Below, piece by piece: positions 33,941-42,759 of a DNA stretch of 64,000 bases. Origin of the DNA: DATDEW01 sp046590205 (GTDB lineage Bacteria > Bacteroidota > Ignavibacteria > Palsa-1295); NCBI GenBank assembly GCA_046590205.1, contig JBKJTT010000011.1, positions 1 through 64,000 on the forward strand, given 5' to 3'. How positions within the stretch are numbered: position 1 is the stretch's first letter; the number at the start of each line of letters is the position of its first letter. The position numbers and the translations under genes were made by a program. The notes beneath the pieces are model-generated. The model was not told the origin of the DNA, made no database searches, and was given only the letters and a program-made list of their open reading frames with translations.

Positions 33941-36900
33941 GTGTCAGACTTCATCCATTTACATAATCATACGTATTATTCGCTGCTTGACGGTGCTTGC
34001 AGCGTCAAGGACCTGGTAAAGGCGGCGAAGCAGAATAATATGCCGGCAGTTGCCCTGACAGATCACGGCGTGATGTTCGGCGCGTACGATTTTTATAAGA
34101 CAGCAAAGGCAGAGGGTATCAAGCCCATCATCGGCTGTGAGGTCTATATCATTACCGAAGGTTCTCGCTTCGACCGTGCCGCCATCAGCGATCCCTCAGG
34201 CAAGCGGAAAGTGTATCATCACCTCATACTTCTCTCGAAAGACTTAACGGGCTATCGTAACCTTATGAAGCTCGTAACGAAGGGGCATACCGAAGGATTT
34301 TACTACAAACCGCGTATTGATACCGATCTGCTTCGCGAGCATAGCAAAGGGCTTATCGCACTTTCGGCTTGTGCCGGAGGAGTTGTCTCGCCTTACCTTA
34401 TTGCCGGCGATTATGATAAGGCAAAGCAGGTAGCCGGGGTTTATAAAGATATTTTCGGCGAAGATTTTTATATTGAGATACAGAATCATCATCTCGACGG
34501 CGAACAGAAAGTATTAGCATCAGCTCCGAAGCTTGCAAGAGAGATGGGTATTCAACTCATCGCTACCAACGACTGCCATTACATCAAGCCCGAACATGCT
34601 ATCCCGCACAATGTCTTGATGTATATCAAAGATGCTGATAAGGATTCACCTCCTGATGTAACAAAGCTCAAGTATGGCACTGCGGAAAACTATTTCCGTT
34701 CATCCGATGAGATGAAAAAGCTCTTCAAAGAGTATGATGGTGCTATTGAAAATAGTGTGGCAATAGCAGAGAAGTGTAATCTTGAACTCCCCAAAGATAT
34801 CAAGATGCCTGACTTCCCTATCCCACCGGAATCAGGCGTATCAACGCCGGATGATTACCTTGAGCAGCTTACATGGAAAGGTATTGATAAACGTTATAAA
34901 ATCGTTGATACCGAAACCAAAGACCGTGCACGTTTCGAGCTTGATGTTATCAAGAAGATGGGGTATCCCGGGTACTTCCTCATCGTGCAAGATTTTATTG
35001 CCGCCGCTCGTGCCGATGGCATCAGCGTTGGTCCCGGTCGCGGTTCGGCAGCAGGTTCGCTCGTTGCTTATGCTCTTGGTATCACGAATGTTGATCCGAT
35101 AAAGTACAATCTCCTCTTCGAGCGATTCTTAAATCCCGAGCGTGTCTCGATGCCCGATATAGACATTGACTTCGCCGACGATAAGCGCGAGAAGGTCATA
35201 GAATATGTTCGTAAGCGATATGGGAAAGAATCGGTCGCACAGATTATCACCTTCTCGACACTCTCTGCGAAGGCAGTGCTCAAAGATGTCGGTCGTGTAC
35301 TTGGTGTACCGCTGAATATTGTTGGTGAACTCACCAACTGCATCCCCGTCAACATGGGGCGTGTAACGCCACTCAAGGAAGCAATGGAGCTTCCGGAGAT
35401 GAAGGATGTACTCAAAAAGTACAACTCGGACGACAGAGTCAAGAAGATGCTTGAGTATTCTCTTGTACTCGAAGGATTTGCTCGTTCTGCATCGAAACAT
35501 GCCGCAGGTGTCGTTATTGCACCGGGAGATATTTCAAACTATGTCCCGCTTTATAAAGCACCGAACGTAGAGGAAGCGGTAACGCAATTCCCGATGAAGG
35601 ACATTGAGGATGCAGGACTTCTGAAGATGGACTTCCTCGGGCTTCGTACACTTTCTATTATTGATACGACGATAGCACTCATCGAGAAAAATCACGGCGT
35701 TAAGATAAACATTGACGACATCCCGATGGATGATCCGAAGACGTATGAGCTATTTGGAAGAGGTGATACGCTTGCTGTATTCCAGTTCGATTCTCCACCG
35801 ATGCAGAACTACATGAGGGCGTTGAAGCCATCGAACATCGAAGATCTTTCGTCAATGAATGCTCTCTACCGTCCCGGACCGATGGAGCATATTCCGGAGT
35901 TTATCGAACGTAAGCATGGCAGAAAAGAAGTTGAGTATCTGCATCCGAAGTTAGAGCCAATTCTCAACGAGACGTATGGCGTCATCGTAGTACAAGAGCA
36001 GGTAATGCGTGTGGCGCGTGACCTTGCGGGCTTCTCACTTGCAAAAGCCGATGAGATGCGCCGTGCTATGGGCAAGAAAGACCTTGCAAAGATGGAGGCG
36101 ATGAAAGCAGTCTTCATTTCCGGCTGCATGGAAAATGAAGTGAGCGAAAAGATAGCGCGAGAGATTTTCGATCGTCTTGCAAAGTTCGCCTCATACGGAT
36201 TCAATAAATCCCATTCGCTTGCCTATTCTGTCATTGCATATCAAACGGCATACTTAAAGGCACATTATACAACGGAATTCCTCGCCGCGAATATGACCCA
36301 TGAGATGGGTGCGAGTGATTATGTTGTGCAGCTTATTGATGAAGCAAAGAAATTCGATATTGCAACGCTACCACCTGATGTCAACTCAAGTTATCTTTCT
36401 TTCACTGCTACAAAAGAAGGTATCCGCTTCGGACTTGCCGGTATCAAGCAGGTTGGCGGCAAAGCAGTCGAAGCAATCACAGCTGACCGCGAAAAGAACG
36501 GAGCATTCACATCGCTCTTTGATTTCACTGCCCGTCTTGATACACGGCTATGCAATAAAAAAGCTGTCGAAGCATTGGTACAGGCAGGAGCATTTGATTC
36601 AACAAAACCATCAGGCGTTTCCATAGCACAGTACCGTTCCGATGTGTTTGCAAATATCGAGAAGGCGCTCAATTATGGGTCATTAAGCTCCAAGGCAAAT
36701 GAGGACGGACAGGATAATCTCTTCGGCGGTGCCGCAGATACCGGCTCCATCAAAGAACCACCTCTCTCGCCGAATGATGCTGTTTGGGGCGAGAAGGAAG
36801 TTCTCTCCCGTGAGAAGGCAATGCTCGGTTTTTATGTATCGGGACATCCGCTTGACCGTTACCGAATTGATGTTCTCTCGTTCTCGTCACATAAAACCAA

Positions 36901-37435
36901 TGAACTCGTTGACCTCAAGCAGAACGATACAGTTTTTATCATCGGTGTTATCGTTGGTATTACTCGCAAGCTTGATAGAAATGGAAAAGCATTTGCTATC
37001 GTATCGCTTGAAGATTTTAGCGGCAAAATTGATTGTGTCTTTTGGAGCGACTCTTATCAAAAGTATCAGCATCTTATCACCGATGAACAGCCGATCGCTA
37101 TTCAAGGCAAGATAAAAAAGGGTGGGATCAACGATGTGCCGTCTGTTATCGCAAGCGATGCCTACGAACTTGCCGGAATTCGTAAGTTGCAAGCCAAGGG
37201 GATCGTCATGCGTATAGAGCCCAATGGCAGTGCATCCGGGAGCATCGAGAAATTGCAATCACTCGTGAAAAAATATCAGGGGAATTGCATCTCATACGTC
37301 GTTGTTGAACATCCCGCTTCTGCTAAAGACAGGAGATACAAACTCCCTGATCAATACCGAGTCTCAGGTGACGAGGCATTTATCGCGGAATTTGAATCAC
37401 TTTTCGGCAAAAACCGGCTTCTCTTTTGCAGATAG
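33941..37435 (+). CDS. dnaE: DNA polymerase III subunit alpha
   Basis: Replicative DNA polymerase, 1164 residues. The start is GTG at 33941 (MSDFIHLHNHTYYSLLDGACSV). Parts in order: PHP domain with metal-binding HLHNH and LTDHGVMFGAYDF; palm domain with catalytic aspartates in MPDIDIDFADDKR (about residue 403); fingers and beta-binding region (YGFNKSHSLAYSVIAYQTAYLKAHY); a tandem HhH; and an OB-fold near 1000-1080 (FIIGVIVGITRKLDRNGKAFAIVSLEDFSGKIDCVFWSD). No intein or split is seen. It is the first gene of its strand after the divergent TPM gene and precedes trxA by 78 bp. Confidence 0.97.
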   Translation: MSDFIHLHNHTYYSLLDGACSVKDLVKAAKQNNMPAVALTDHGVMFGAYDFYKTAKAEGIKPIIGCEVYIITEGSRFDRAAISDPSGKRKVYHHLILLSKDLTGYRNLMKLVTKGHTEGFYYKPRIDTDLLREHSKGLIALSACAGGVVSPYLIAGDYDKAKQVAGVYKDIFGEDFYIEIQNHHLDGEQKVLASAPKLAREMGIQLIATNDCHYIKPEHAIPHNVLMYIKDADKDSPPDVTKLKYGTAENYFRSSDEMKKLFKEYDGAIENSVAIAEKCNLELPKDIKMPDFPIPPESGVSTPDDYLEQLTWKGIDKRYKIVDTETKDRARFELDVIKKMGYPGYFLIVQDFIAAARADGISVGPGRGSAAGSLVAYALGITNVDPIKYNLLFERFLNPERVSMPDIDIDFADDKREKVIEYVRKRYGKESVAQIITFSTLSAKAVLKDVGRVLGVPLNIVGELTNCIPVNMGRVTPLKEAMELPEMKDVLKKYNSDDRVKKMLEYSLVLEGFARSASKHAAGVVIAPGDISNYVPLYKAPNVEEAVTQFPMKDIEDAGLLKMDFLGLRTLSIIDTTIALIEKNHGVKINIDDIPMDDPKTYELFGRGDTLAVFQFDSPPMQNYMRALKPSNIEDLSSMNALYRPGPMEHIPEFIERKHGRKEVEYLHPKLEPILNETYGVIVVQEQVMRVARDLAGFSLAKADEMRRAMGKKDLAKMEAMKAVFISGCMENEVSEKIAREIFDRLAKFASYGFNKSHSLAYSVIAYQTAYLKAHYTTEFLAANMTHEMGASDYVVQLIDEAKKFDIATLPPDVNSSYLSFTATKEGIRFGLAGIKQVGGKAVEAITADREKNGAFTSLFDFTARLDTRLCNKKAVEALVQAGAFDSTKPSGVSIAQYRSDVFANIEKALNYGSLSSKANEDGQDNLFGGAADTGSIKEPPLSPNDAVWGEKEVLSREKAMLGFYVSGHPLDRYRIDVLSFSSHKTNELVDLKQNDTVFIIGVIVGITRKLDRNGKAFAIVSLEDFSGKIDCVFWSDSYQKYQHLITDEQPIAIQGKIKKGGINDVPSVIASDAYELAGIRKLQAKGIVMRIEPNGSASGSIEKLQSLVKKYQGNCISYVVVEHPASAKDRRYKLPDQYRVSGDEAFIAEFESLFGKNRLLFCR

Positions 37436-37513
37436 ACGTTCGGGGGCAGCCCTGAATCAAAACAATCTTTTTTCCGTACATTACCATTCATTAAAGAAAG
37501 GAATAGATTACGT

Positions 37514-37852
37514 ATGTTAACAGCAACAACAGGCGCTCTCCATGTGAGCGATGCCTCATTTGATACCGATGTGTTACAAAGTGATAAACCGGTTCTCGTA
37601 GATTTTACAGCGACTTGGTGCGGTCCGTGCCGAATGATAGCTCCTATCGTCGAGGAACTTGCCGCAGAGTACGAAGGCAGAGCAGTCATCGCCAAAGTTG
37701 ACGTTGATGAATGCCCTAACGTATCAATAAACTACGGCATCCGTTCTGTCCCGACGCTTATGATCTTCAAGAACGGAAAGCCCGTCGATCACCTCGTCGG
37801 TGCACATCCGAAGCAGACGCTCGTAGCGAAGCTCAATGCACATTTGAACTAA
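37514..37852 (+). CDS. trxA: Thioredoxin
   Basis: Disulfide reductase of 112 residues with the active site WCGPC (residues 35-39) in VLVDFTATWCGPCRMIAPIVEELA and the cis-proline segment IRSVPTLMIFKNGKP. The spacing fits a classical Trx fold. A strong terminator follows, and no reductase gene is nearby. Cytosolic; donates electrons to ribonucleotide reductase and peroxiredoxins in general. Confidence 0.96.
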   Translation: MLTATTGALHVSDASFDTDVLQSDKPVLVDFTATWCGPCRMIAPIVEELAAEYEGRAVIAKVDVDECPNVSINYGIRSVPTLMIFKNGKPVDHLVGAHPKQTLVAKLNAHLN

Positions 37853-37875
37853 GGTTTATATAACCTAAGGATTTC

Positions 37876-37908
37876 AAAGCCCGGCAAATGTCGGGCTTTT
37901 TTCTTTTT
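37876..37908 (+). terminator. Intrinsic terminator after trxA
   Basis: AAAGCCCGGC pairs with GTCGGGCTTT (one G-T wobble) around AAAT and is followed by a T-rich tract (TTTTTTC). It lies 24 bases after the trxA stop and isolates the toxin-antitoxin pair downstream. Confidence 0.93.
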
Positions 37909-37927
37909 AGCGTGGTGTTGATTATGT

Positions 37928-38134
37928 ATGGCAACTATCAAAGAAGAAGTAAAACTACTCATAGATGAGCTTCCTGACGATGCTACGATAGATGATATCG
38001 AATATCATCTATATGTTCGTCGCAAGATAGACTTATCGAAAGAAGCTGTGAAGCAAGGAAGAGTTGTCTCTCACCAAGACGCTATTAAGCAAATGCGGGA
38101 ATGGCAACAAGGGAAGTATTCTGGTCAACGTTAG
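37928..38134 (+). CDS. Antitoxin of a RelE/ParE-type toxin-antitoxin pair
   Basis: A 68-residue acidic-to-basic protein (MATIKEEVKLLIDELPDDATIDDIEYHLYVRRKIDLSKEAVKQGRVVSHQDAIKQMREWQQGKYSGQR). Its layout matches short antitoxins paired with RelE/ParE toxins: an N-terminal helix, a VRRKI segment, and an S-H-x-x-A-I/K-x-x-M-x-x-W C-terminus that wraps the toxin. Its last 34 bases overlap the toxin start, as usual for such operons, which keeps the two proteins coupled. Probably autoregulated, but I see no clear operator. Confidence 0.75.
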   Translation: MATIKEEVKLLIDELPDDATIDDIEYHLYVRRKIDLSKEAVKQGRVVSHQDAIKQMREWQQGKYSGQR

Positions 38135-38415
38135 CCCTTGAAGACCTTAACTCTGTCTTTGAATACATCGCAAGAGATTCCCAATTCTATGCTGATAGAC
38201 TCATCGACGAAGTAATCGAGAAGGTCAACTCTATCCCTGACCTTCCATTTCGTGGGCGTATAACTCCTGAATACAGAGAAGAGACATTGCGTGAAGTATT
38301 TGTCAAACAATACCGTATTATCTACCAAGTTACTGAAACTCACATCATCATTCATGGTGTGATTCACATGGCTCGTGACCTTGAATCATTTTGGGTTAGA
38401 GAGTTAGGGCTATAA
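38101..38415 (+). CDS. RelE/ParE-family toxin
   Basis: A 104-residue protein: an N-terminal helical pair (LALEDLNSVFEYIARDSQFYADRLIDEVIEKVNSI), the PFRGRITPEYREETLREVFVKQYRIIYQV segment typical of ParE/RelE (G-R-x-x-P-E, Y-R-I-I/V-Y), and a final strand IHMARDLESFW. RelE members cleave ribosome-bound mRNA while ParE members poison gyrase; which applies cannot be told. The overlap with the antitoxin gene upstream and the terminator before the pair support a stand-alone TA module. Confidence 0.85.
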   Translation: MATREVFWSTLALEDLNSVFEYIARDSQFYADRLIDEVIEKVNSIPDLPFRGRITPEYREETLREVFVKQYRIIYQVTETHIIIHGVIHMARDLESFWVRELGL

Positions 38416-38470
38416 TACATACCTCTTTTCCACCGCAACACTCTCCCCTGTTTCTCTGTTTTCATCCCCT

Positions 38471-39223
38471 ATGCAAACAAAATGGAAACATGCTATTGTC
38501 GTTGGGGCTTCCAGCGGTATTGGCGAAGAGCTTACCTATGAGTTGGCGCGTCGGGGTGTCTCTGTGGCGCTCTTGGGGCGTCGTACGGAAGAATTACAGC
38601 GGGTAGCGAATGCTGCATCGAAGATGGGAAATGGAAAACAATTTCCAACCTATACCCATGATGTAACCGACTACGATACTATCCCCGAGCTATTCCAACG
38701 AATCACCAAAGACCTTGGCGGGCTTGATCTCATCATTTATAACTCCGGCGCAATGCCGAAAGTTGGGGCAGATGAGTATAACTTCGCAAAAGATAAGCTG
38801 ATGATAGATACAAACCTCAACGGAGCCATAGCATGGCTCAATGAAGCGGCGATGCGTTTCCAGAATGTCGGCGGCGGCTCTATCGTTGGTATTTCGAGCA
38901 TAGCCGGTGAGCGTGGCAGACGTGGGACACCGGTATATTATACCTCAAAAGCAGCATTCTCAACATATCTTGAATCTCTTCGCAATCGTCTCTCGCAGTA
39001 TGGCGTAAAGGTCACGACCATCAAGCCGGGACTTGTTGATACTGCAATGACCAAAGGACTGCCGAATACTCCGGGACTTATTACTGCCGAGGAGTGTGCT
39101 CGACAAACGATTGGCGCTGCTGCAAAAGGCGCGATCGTAAAATATGTACCGGGTAAGTGGCGCATCATATCTATGATCATTCACCTTATCCCCTCATTTA
39201 TCTTCCGTCGCCTGAACTTTTGA
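38471..39223 (+). CDS. Short-chain dehydrogenase/reductase (possible DprE2-like partner)
   Basis: NAD(P)-dependent oxidoreductase of 250 residues. Rossmann motif GASSGIG (12-18), NSGA motif near residue 91, active-site Ser in GISSIAG and YxxxK with Y156/K160 (YYTSKAAF). The C-terminus is hydrophobic (WRIISMIIHLIPSFIFRR), suggesting a membrane-near substrate such as a polyprenyl-linked sugar. The stop (TGA) overlaps the start ATG of the FAD-dependent oxidase gene. That tight pairing with a DprE1-like enzyme suggests it acts as the reductase in a DprE1/DprE2-type epimerisation. Other SDR substrates remain possible. Confidence 0.85.
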   Translation: MQTKWKHAIVVGASSGIGEELTYELARRGVSVALLGRRTEELQRVANAASKMGNGKQFPTYTHDVTDYDTIPELFQRITKDLGGLDLIIYNSGAMPKVGADEYNFAKDKLMIDTNLNGAIAWLNEAAMRFQNVGGGSIVGISSIAGERGRRGTPVYYTSKAAFSTYLESLRNRLSQYGVKVTTIKPGLVDTAMTKGLPNTPGLITAEECARQTIGAAAKGAIVKYVPGKWRIISMIIHLIPSFIFRRLNF

Positions 39224-40641
39224 TGCCTATCATCCCAGCAGATCGTCTTGAACGGCTCGTCGGTTGGGGCGGAGCGGTCGAGAGCGTCGGATACGTTTTT
39301 CGTCCGACGACAGTTGATGGCATCAAAGAAGTATTTCAACTCGCAAAAGAAACCCAAAGAAAAGTAACACTTCGCGGCGCGGGCAGAAGTTATGGTGATG
39401 CATCGCTCGGCGCGGAGAGCATCGTCCTTGAGATAACAAGGATGAACCGCATCCTTTCGTGGGATCCGAATACTGGCATTATCACCTGCGAACCGGGCGT
39501 AACGATAGAGCAGCTCTGGAAGTATTGTATTGCCGATGGATGGTGGCCCGCTGTCGTGCCGGGGACGATGTACCCGACACTTGCAGGATGTTTGGGGATG
39601 AACATTCATGGTAAAAATAATTTTCATGCCGGTCCTATCGGCGATCATGTTCTCTCTTTTGGATTTCTCTCCCCCGACGGAGAGCTTCACAACGTAACCA
39701 AAGAAGATGATCCCGAACTCTTCTACAGTGCAATATCAAGTTTCGGAATGCTCGGATGTTTTACAAGCATCACATTGCAGATGAAGAAGATCTATTCAGG
39801 TTTGCTTGATATAAAAGTGTTGGTTGCAAGTAATCTGCATGGTCTTTTTGAAATATACAATAAACATATTGAAGAAAGCGATTATCTTGTCGGGTGGATA
39901 GATGCTTTTGCATCGGGTAACGAGCTCGGCAGAGCTGTTGTGCATCAAGCGAATTATTTGGGAGAAGGCGAAGATAGCCGCGCCGCCCAGACGCTTCGCA
40001 TCGAGAATCAGATGCTCCCCGATATGATACTTGGCTTTTTTCCGAAGTCAGCAATGTGGATCGTGATGAAGCCATTCGTGAATGACATTGGGATGCGTCT
40101 GACCAATTGGTCAAAGATGTTCAGTTCGAAGATACCATTTTTACCAAAAAGCTACAAGCAATCTCATGCGGCGTTCGCTTTCCTGCTTGATTATGTACCG
40201 GGCTGGAAAAAGTCTTATGGTAAAGGTGGGCTGATACAGTACCAATCGTTCTTGCCAAAGGAAACAGCAGAAGAAGTCTTTCGCAAACAGCTTGAGCTAT
40301 GTCAAGCCGAGAAGCTTGTGCCCTATCTCGCCGTCTTCAAACGTCACCGCTCTGATAAATTTCTCATTAGCCATGCTCTTGACGGATATTCATTAGCGCT
40401 GGATTTCAAAGTGACAAATAAGAACAGAGAGAGACTTTGGAAACTCTGCCACAAGTTAAACGACATCGTCCTCTCCGGCGGCGGAAGGTTCTACTTCGCA
40501 AAGGACGCAACGCTCCGCTCGGAAGATCTTGCCTACCTCGGCGAAGAAGTAATAGCAAAATTAAAGAAGCTCAAATCCTCTCTTGACCCCGACGGACTCC
40601 TCGAAACCGACCTCTCAAAACGCCTCTTCTCAAAGGTCTGA
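39223..40641 (+). CDS. FAD-binding oxidase, DprE1-like
   Basis: FAD-dependent oxidoreductase of 472 residues; ATG 39223 overlaps the SDR stop (TGATG), and a longer in-frame extension into the SDR gene is unlikely. The FAD_binding_4 (VAO/PCMH) domain is seen in VTLRGAGRSYGDASLG (48-63) and CEPGVTIEQLWKYC, and its PGTMYPTLAGCLGMNIHGKNNFHAGPIGDHVLS (113-145) closely resembles the same segment of mycobacterial DprE1. A late GGGRFYFAKDATL also matches DprE1's GGRLY-x-x-KD. DprE1 oxidises decaprenyl-phospho-ribose to the 2-keto form, which DprE2 reduces to arabinose. The sugar in this organism is unknown. Confidence 0.78.
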   Translation: MPIIPADRLERLVGWGGAVESVGYVFRPTTVDGIKEVFQLAKETQRKVTLRGAGRSYGDASLGAESIVLEITRMNRILSWDPNTGIITCEPGVTIEQLWKYCIADGWWPAVVPGTMYPTLAGCLGMNIHGKNNFHAGPIGDHVLSFGFLSPDGELHNVTKEDDPELFYSAISSFGMLGCFTSITLQMKKIYSGLLDIKVLVASNLHGLFEIYNKHIEESDYLVGWIDAFASGNELGRAVVHQANYLGEGEDSRAAQTLRIENQMLPDMILGFFPKSAMWIVMKPFVNDIGMRLTNWSKMFSSKIPFLPKSYKQSHAAFAFLLDYVPGWKKSYGKGGLIQYQSFLPKETAEEVFRKQLELCQAEKLVPYLAVFKRHRSDKFLISHALDGYSLALDFKVTNKNRERLWKLCHKLNDIVLSGGGRFYFAKDATLRSEDLAYLGEEVIAKLKKLKSSLDPDGLLETDLSKRLFSKV

Positions 40642-41022
40642 ACATCGGATTTTGGTCTGTAACTCATTATAATTCATCACTCTAATTGTGCACCACGCTT
40701 CCTACCTTTACGATTTAAAGTTTAAGCTTTAAGCTTGAATGTGGTGCTGTAGATTTACACATGTGAAAATAGACTTTTAGGGGTTAGTCGCTTAGTTTGT
40801 CATTGCGAGCGACCGGAGGGAGCGAAGCAATCTAAAATGCCACGTAAATAAAGGACTTACAGGAAATAGCGAGCTCCGACGTGCAAATATACGAAATTCA
40901 ACCACCTTCCTGCAAGATGCTCGGACAAAATACCTTGCAACTCTAATAAAATCAACGAGATAATCTTTGTGCATCTCTAATATCACCGTTTCTCGCCCAA
41001 TTTAGCTATTTCGGGTAGGCAC
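40642..41022. other. 381-bp intergenic region with two repeat elements
   Basis: No gene recognised between the FAD oxidase stop and the first TIR gene's stop. It holds an AAGCTT-rich palindromic block (about 40711-40740) flanked by GCACCAC/GTGGTGC inverted repeats (40690-40696 and 40741-40747), and a REP-like sequence at 40797-40834. The remainder, 40835-41022, shows nothing I can name. Confidence 0.6.
40797..40834. repeat. REP-like element (TCATTGCGAGCGACCGGAGG type)
   Basis: The segment starts GTCATTGCGAGCGA and ends GAGCGAAGCAATCT; ATTGC and GCAAT form the ends of an imperfect hairpin around CCGGAGGG. This kind of sequence, with TCATTGCGAG at one end and GAAGCAATCT at the other, is a well-known dispersed intergenic repeat in many bacterial genomes. 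The palindrome at 19282-19326 looks like a distant relative. Confidence 0.6.
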
Positions 41023-42759
41023 CTATGATTCCTTCTCCTTCGCTATTTTCTCTTCAAGTTCTTTCATTAGCTCCTCAAACTCCGGCATACCGCGAAGCGG
41101 GGCAAGGTCGGGGTCGTGTCGGAACGTATCAATATCACTAAATCCCTTCGCTACTGCGCGCCGAAGATGCTCCATGCCGCGTGAGGATAAGTTGCATGTA
41201 AGATATACGCAGGCAAGGTTGTAAAGCGACCCACCATCAAGCGTATCAATTAATGAGAGTGCATCTGCACTCGATAATGCTGATGTCTGATCACCAGAGT
41301 ATGAGTAAATATTTGCTAAACTCACTCGGGCATAATAGTCATCAGGGTTCAAACGGGTATGACGCTCAAAGATAGGTATCGCTCGCTCGGCGGCAATGCG
41401 TAATCGCTCCAGGTCACCAAGCTCATGAAGAGCAATAAGAAGATTAAAATAAGTGGCTCTATCATTCTCACACAGACTGACACATTCCTCAAATGCCTTC
41501 ACCACTTCTTCTTTCATCCCAAGTGCTTGATAGGCCCAGCCAAGCGTATCATACCCCAGAGCATACTTCGGGTCTATCTCTACTGCTCGTTTGGCATACG
41601 TAAGCGCACCCGCTGCGTCACTACGCTGGAGGGTGATATGGCTAATGGACACATAATACTGTGCCGTCTCACCTTCAAGCTCTCTGACCTTCTCGGCGGC
41701 TTCGGTTGCGCGATCAAGCAAACCGGCACTCCTGTTGTAGGCACTATATATCGTTCGGCAGGTATTGGCAATATTGGCATACGCTACGGCAAACGACGGA
41801 TCGAGCTCCACTGCTGATTCATACAGTACAAGTGCTCGCTCAAAGTCGCTCTTCGTCTGGCGGTAGAAATATTCTTGTCCTTTCAACCACATCTCGTATG
41901 CTTCGGCATTCTCGGTTGGTTTCTTATCCAGATTCTCCTCTTCATCGGCTGTAAGGATAACAGCAAGACCTTCAACCACTTTCTTTGCAACCGTTTCTTG
42001 AATATCAAAGATGTCCTCCATCTTCCCTTTCAGCGAATCCTGCCAGAGATGATCGCCTGTTTCGATGTCGAGTAATCTACTTGATATTTTAATCTGGTCG
42101 CCGAACTTCCGCACGTCACCTTGCACAAAATACCGTATGCGCATCTCTTTGGCATACACTGTCAGGTGTCCTTTGTATGACTTGAATTCCTTTGTTGTTT
42201 GTGCATCCATCACCTTCAATGCCTTCACATTTGAGAGTGCAGAGATCAACTCACTCACGATTCCATTTGCAAACCACTCGTTATCCGCTGTCGGGGATAA
42301 ATCCTCGAAGGGAAGTATCATCAAGCTCTTTCTGCCATCAGTCTCTTTGACGAGCTTCATCGTCGGTGCTTGCGTCGCTTGCAAGCCAAGCTTGCCGAGT
42401 GCGCGGATGATGGAGTCAATGTTCGTCATCGGGGTACGTTGCAATCCGGCGAGATGATAGGCGAGATCATCTGTCAACGCAACCGGCTCAAGATCGAGTG
42501 GAAGAATCTTCTTGTTCTTCTCGAATGCTAAGGACACTTCACGTACAACATTCTTAGACTCAACTGATGAAGGAGAGAGTAGTACAACCAGAGCACTGCA
42601 ATCGCTTATAGCTCGTGTTATCTCACCCGACCAACTCGTAGCCGCGCCGATACCGTGTTTATCAATCCACACAGATAACCCCGCCGAAGCAAGAAGCTCG
42701 GTGAGCTGCTCCGCCTTCTCGCGGTCTTTGGATGAATATGAAATGAATATATCAGACAT
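41023..42759 (-). CDS. TIR domain + TolB-like domain + TPR protein (copy 1)
   Basis: A 578-residue cytosolic protein. Start ATG 42759 overlaps the stop of copy 2 by 8 bp; an upstream in-frame ATG at 42780 is less likely. Residues 1-~130 are a TIR fold (DIFISYSSKDREKAEQLTELLASAGLSVWID, then LLSPSSVESKNVVREVSLAFE), with E74 in the place of the catalytic Glu of TIR NADases. Residues ~145-290 (SLMILPFEDLSPTADNEWFANGIVSELISAL ... DYFVQGDVRK-like strand ... IKISSRLLDIETGDHLWQDSLKG) resemble the TolB-N/FlgO-like module found in cyclase-TPR proteins (COG5616 type). The rest is TPR repeats (YESAVELDPSFAVAYANIANTCR, AKRAVEIDPKYALGYDTLGWAY). No effector partner is known. Likely NAD-linked signalling or defence. 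Confidence 0.82.
   Translation of the reverse strand: MSDIFISYSSKDREKAEQLTELLASAGLSVWIDKHGIGAATSWSGEITRAISDCSALVVLLSPSSVESKNVVREVSLAFEKNKKILPLDLEPVALTDDLAYHLAGLQRTPMTNIDSIIRALGKLGLQATQAPTMKLVKETDGRKSLMILPFEDLSPTADNEWFANGIVSELISALSNVKALKVMDAQTTKEFKSYKGHLTVYAKEMRIRYFVQGDVRKFGDQIKISSRLLDIETGDHLWQDSLKGKMEDIFDIQETVAKKVVEGLAVILTADEEENLDKKPTENAEAYEMWLKGQEYFYRQTKSDFERALVLYESAVELDPSFAVAYANIANTCRTIYSAYNRSAGLLDRATEAAEKVRELEGETAQYYVSISHITLQRSDAAGALTYAKRAVEIDPKYALGYDTLGWAYQALGMKEEVVKAFEECVSLCENDRATYFNLLIALHELGDLERLRIAAERAIPIFERHTRLNPDDYYARVSLANIYSYSGDQTSALSSADALSLIDTLDGGSLYNLACVYLTCNLSSRGMEHLRRAVAKGFSDIDTFRHDPDLAPLRGMPEFEELMKELEEKIAKEKES

Noticed and set aside
37928..38415. Toxin-antitoxin pair as a novel system
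   Set aside because: The layout and motifs are those of ordinary RelE/ParE modules.
39157..39222. Upstream start for the FAD oxidase, inside the SDR gene
   Set aside because: It would overlap the SDR by 67 bp; the TGATG junction at 39221-39225 gives the natural coupled start.
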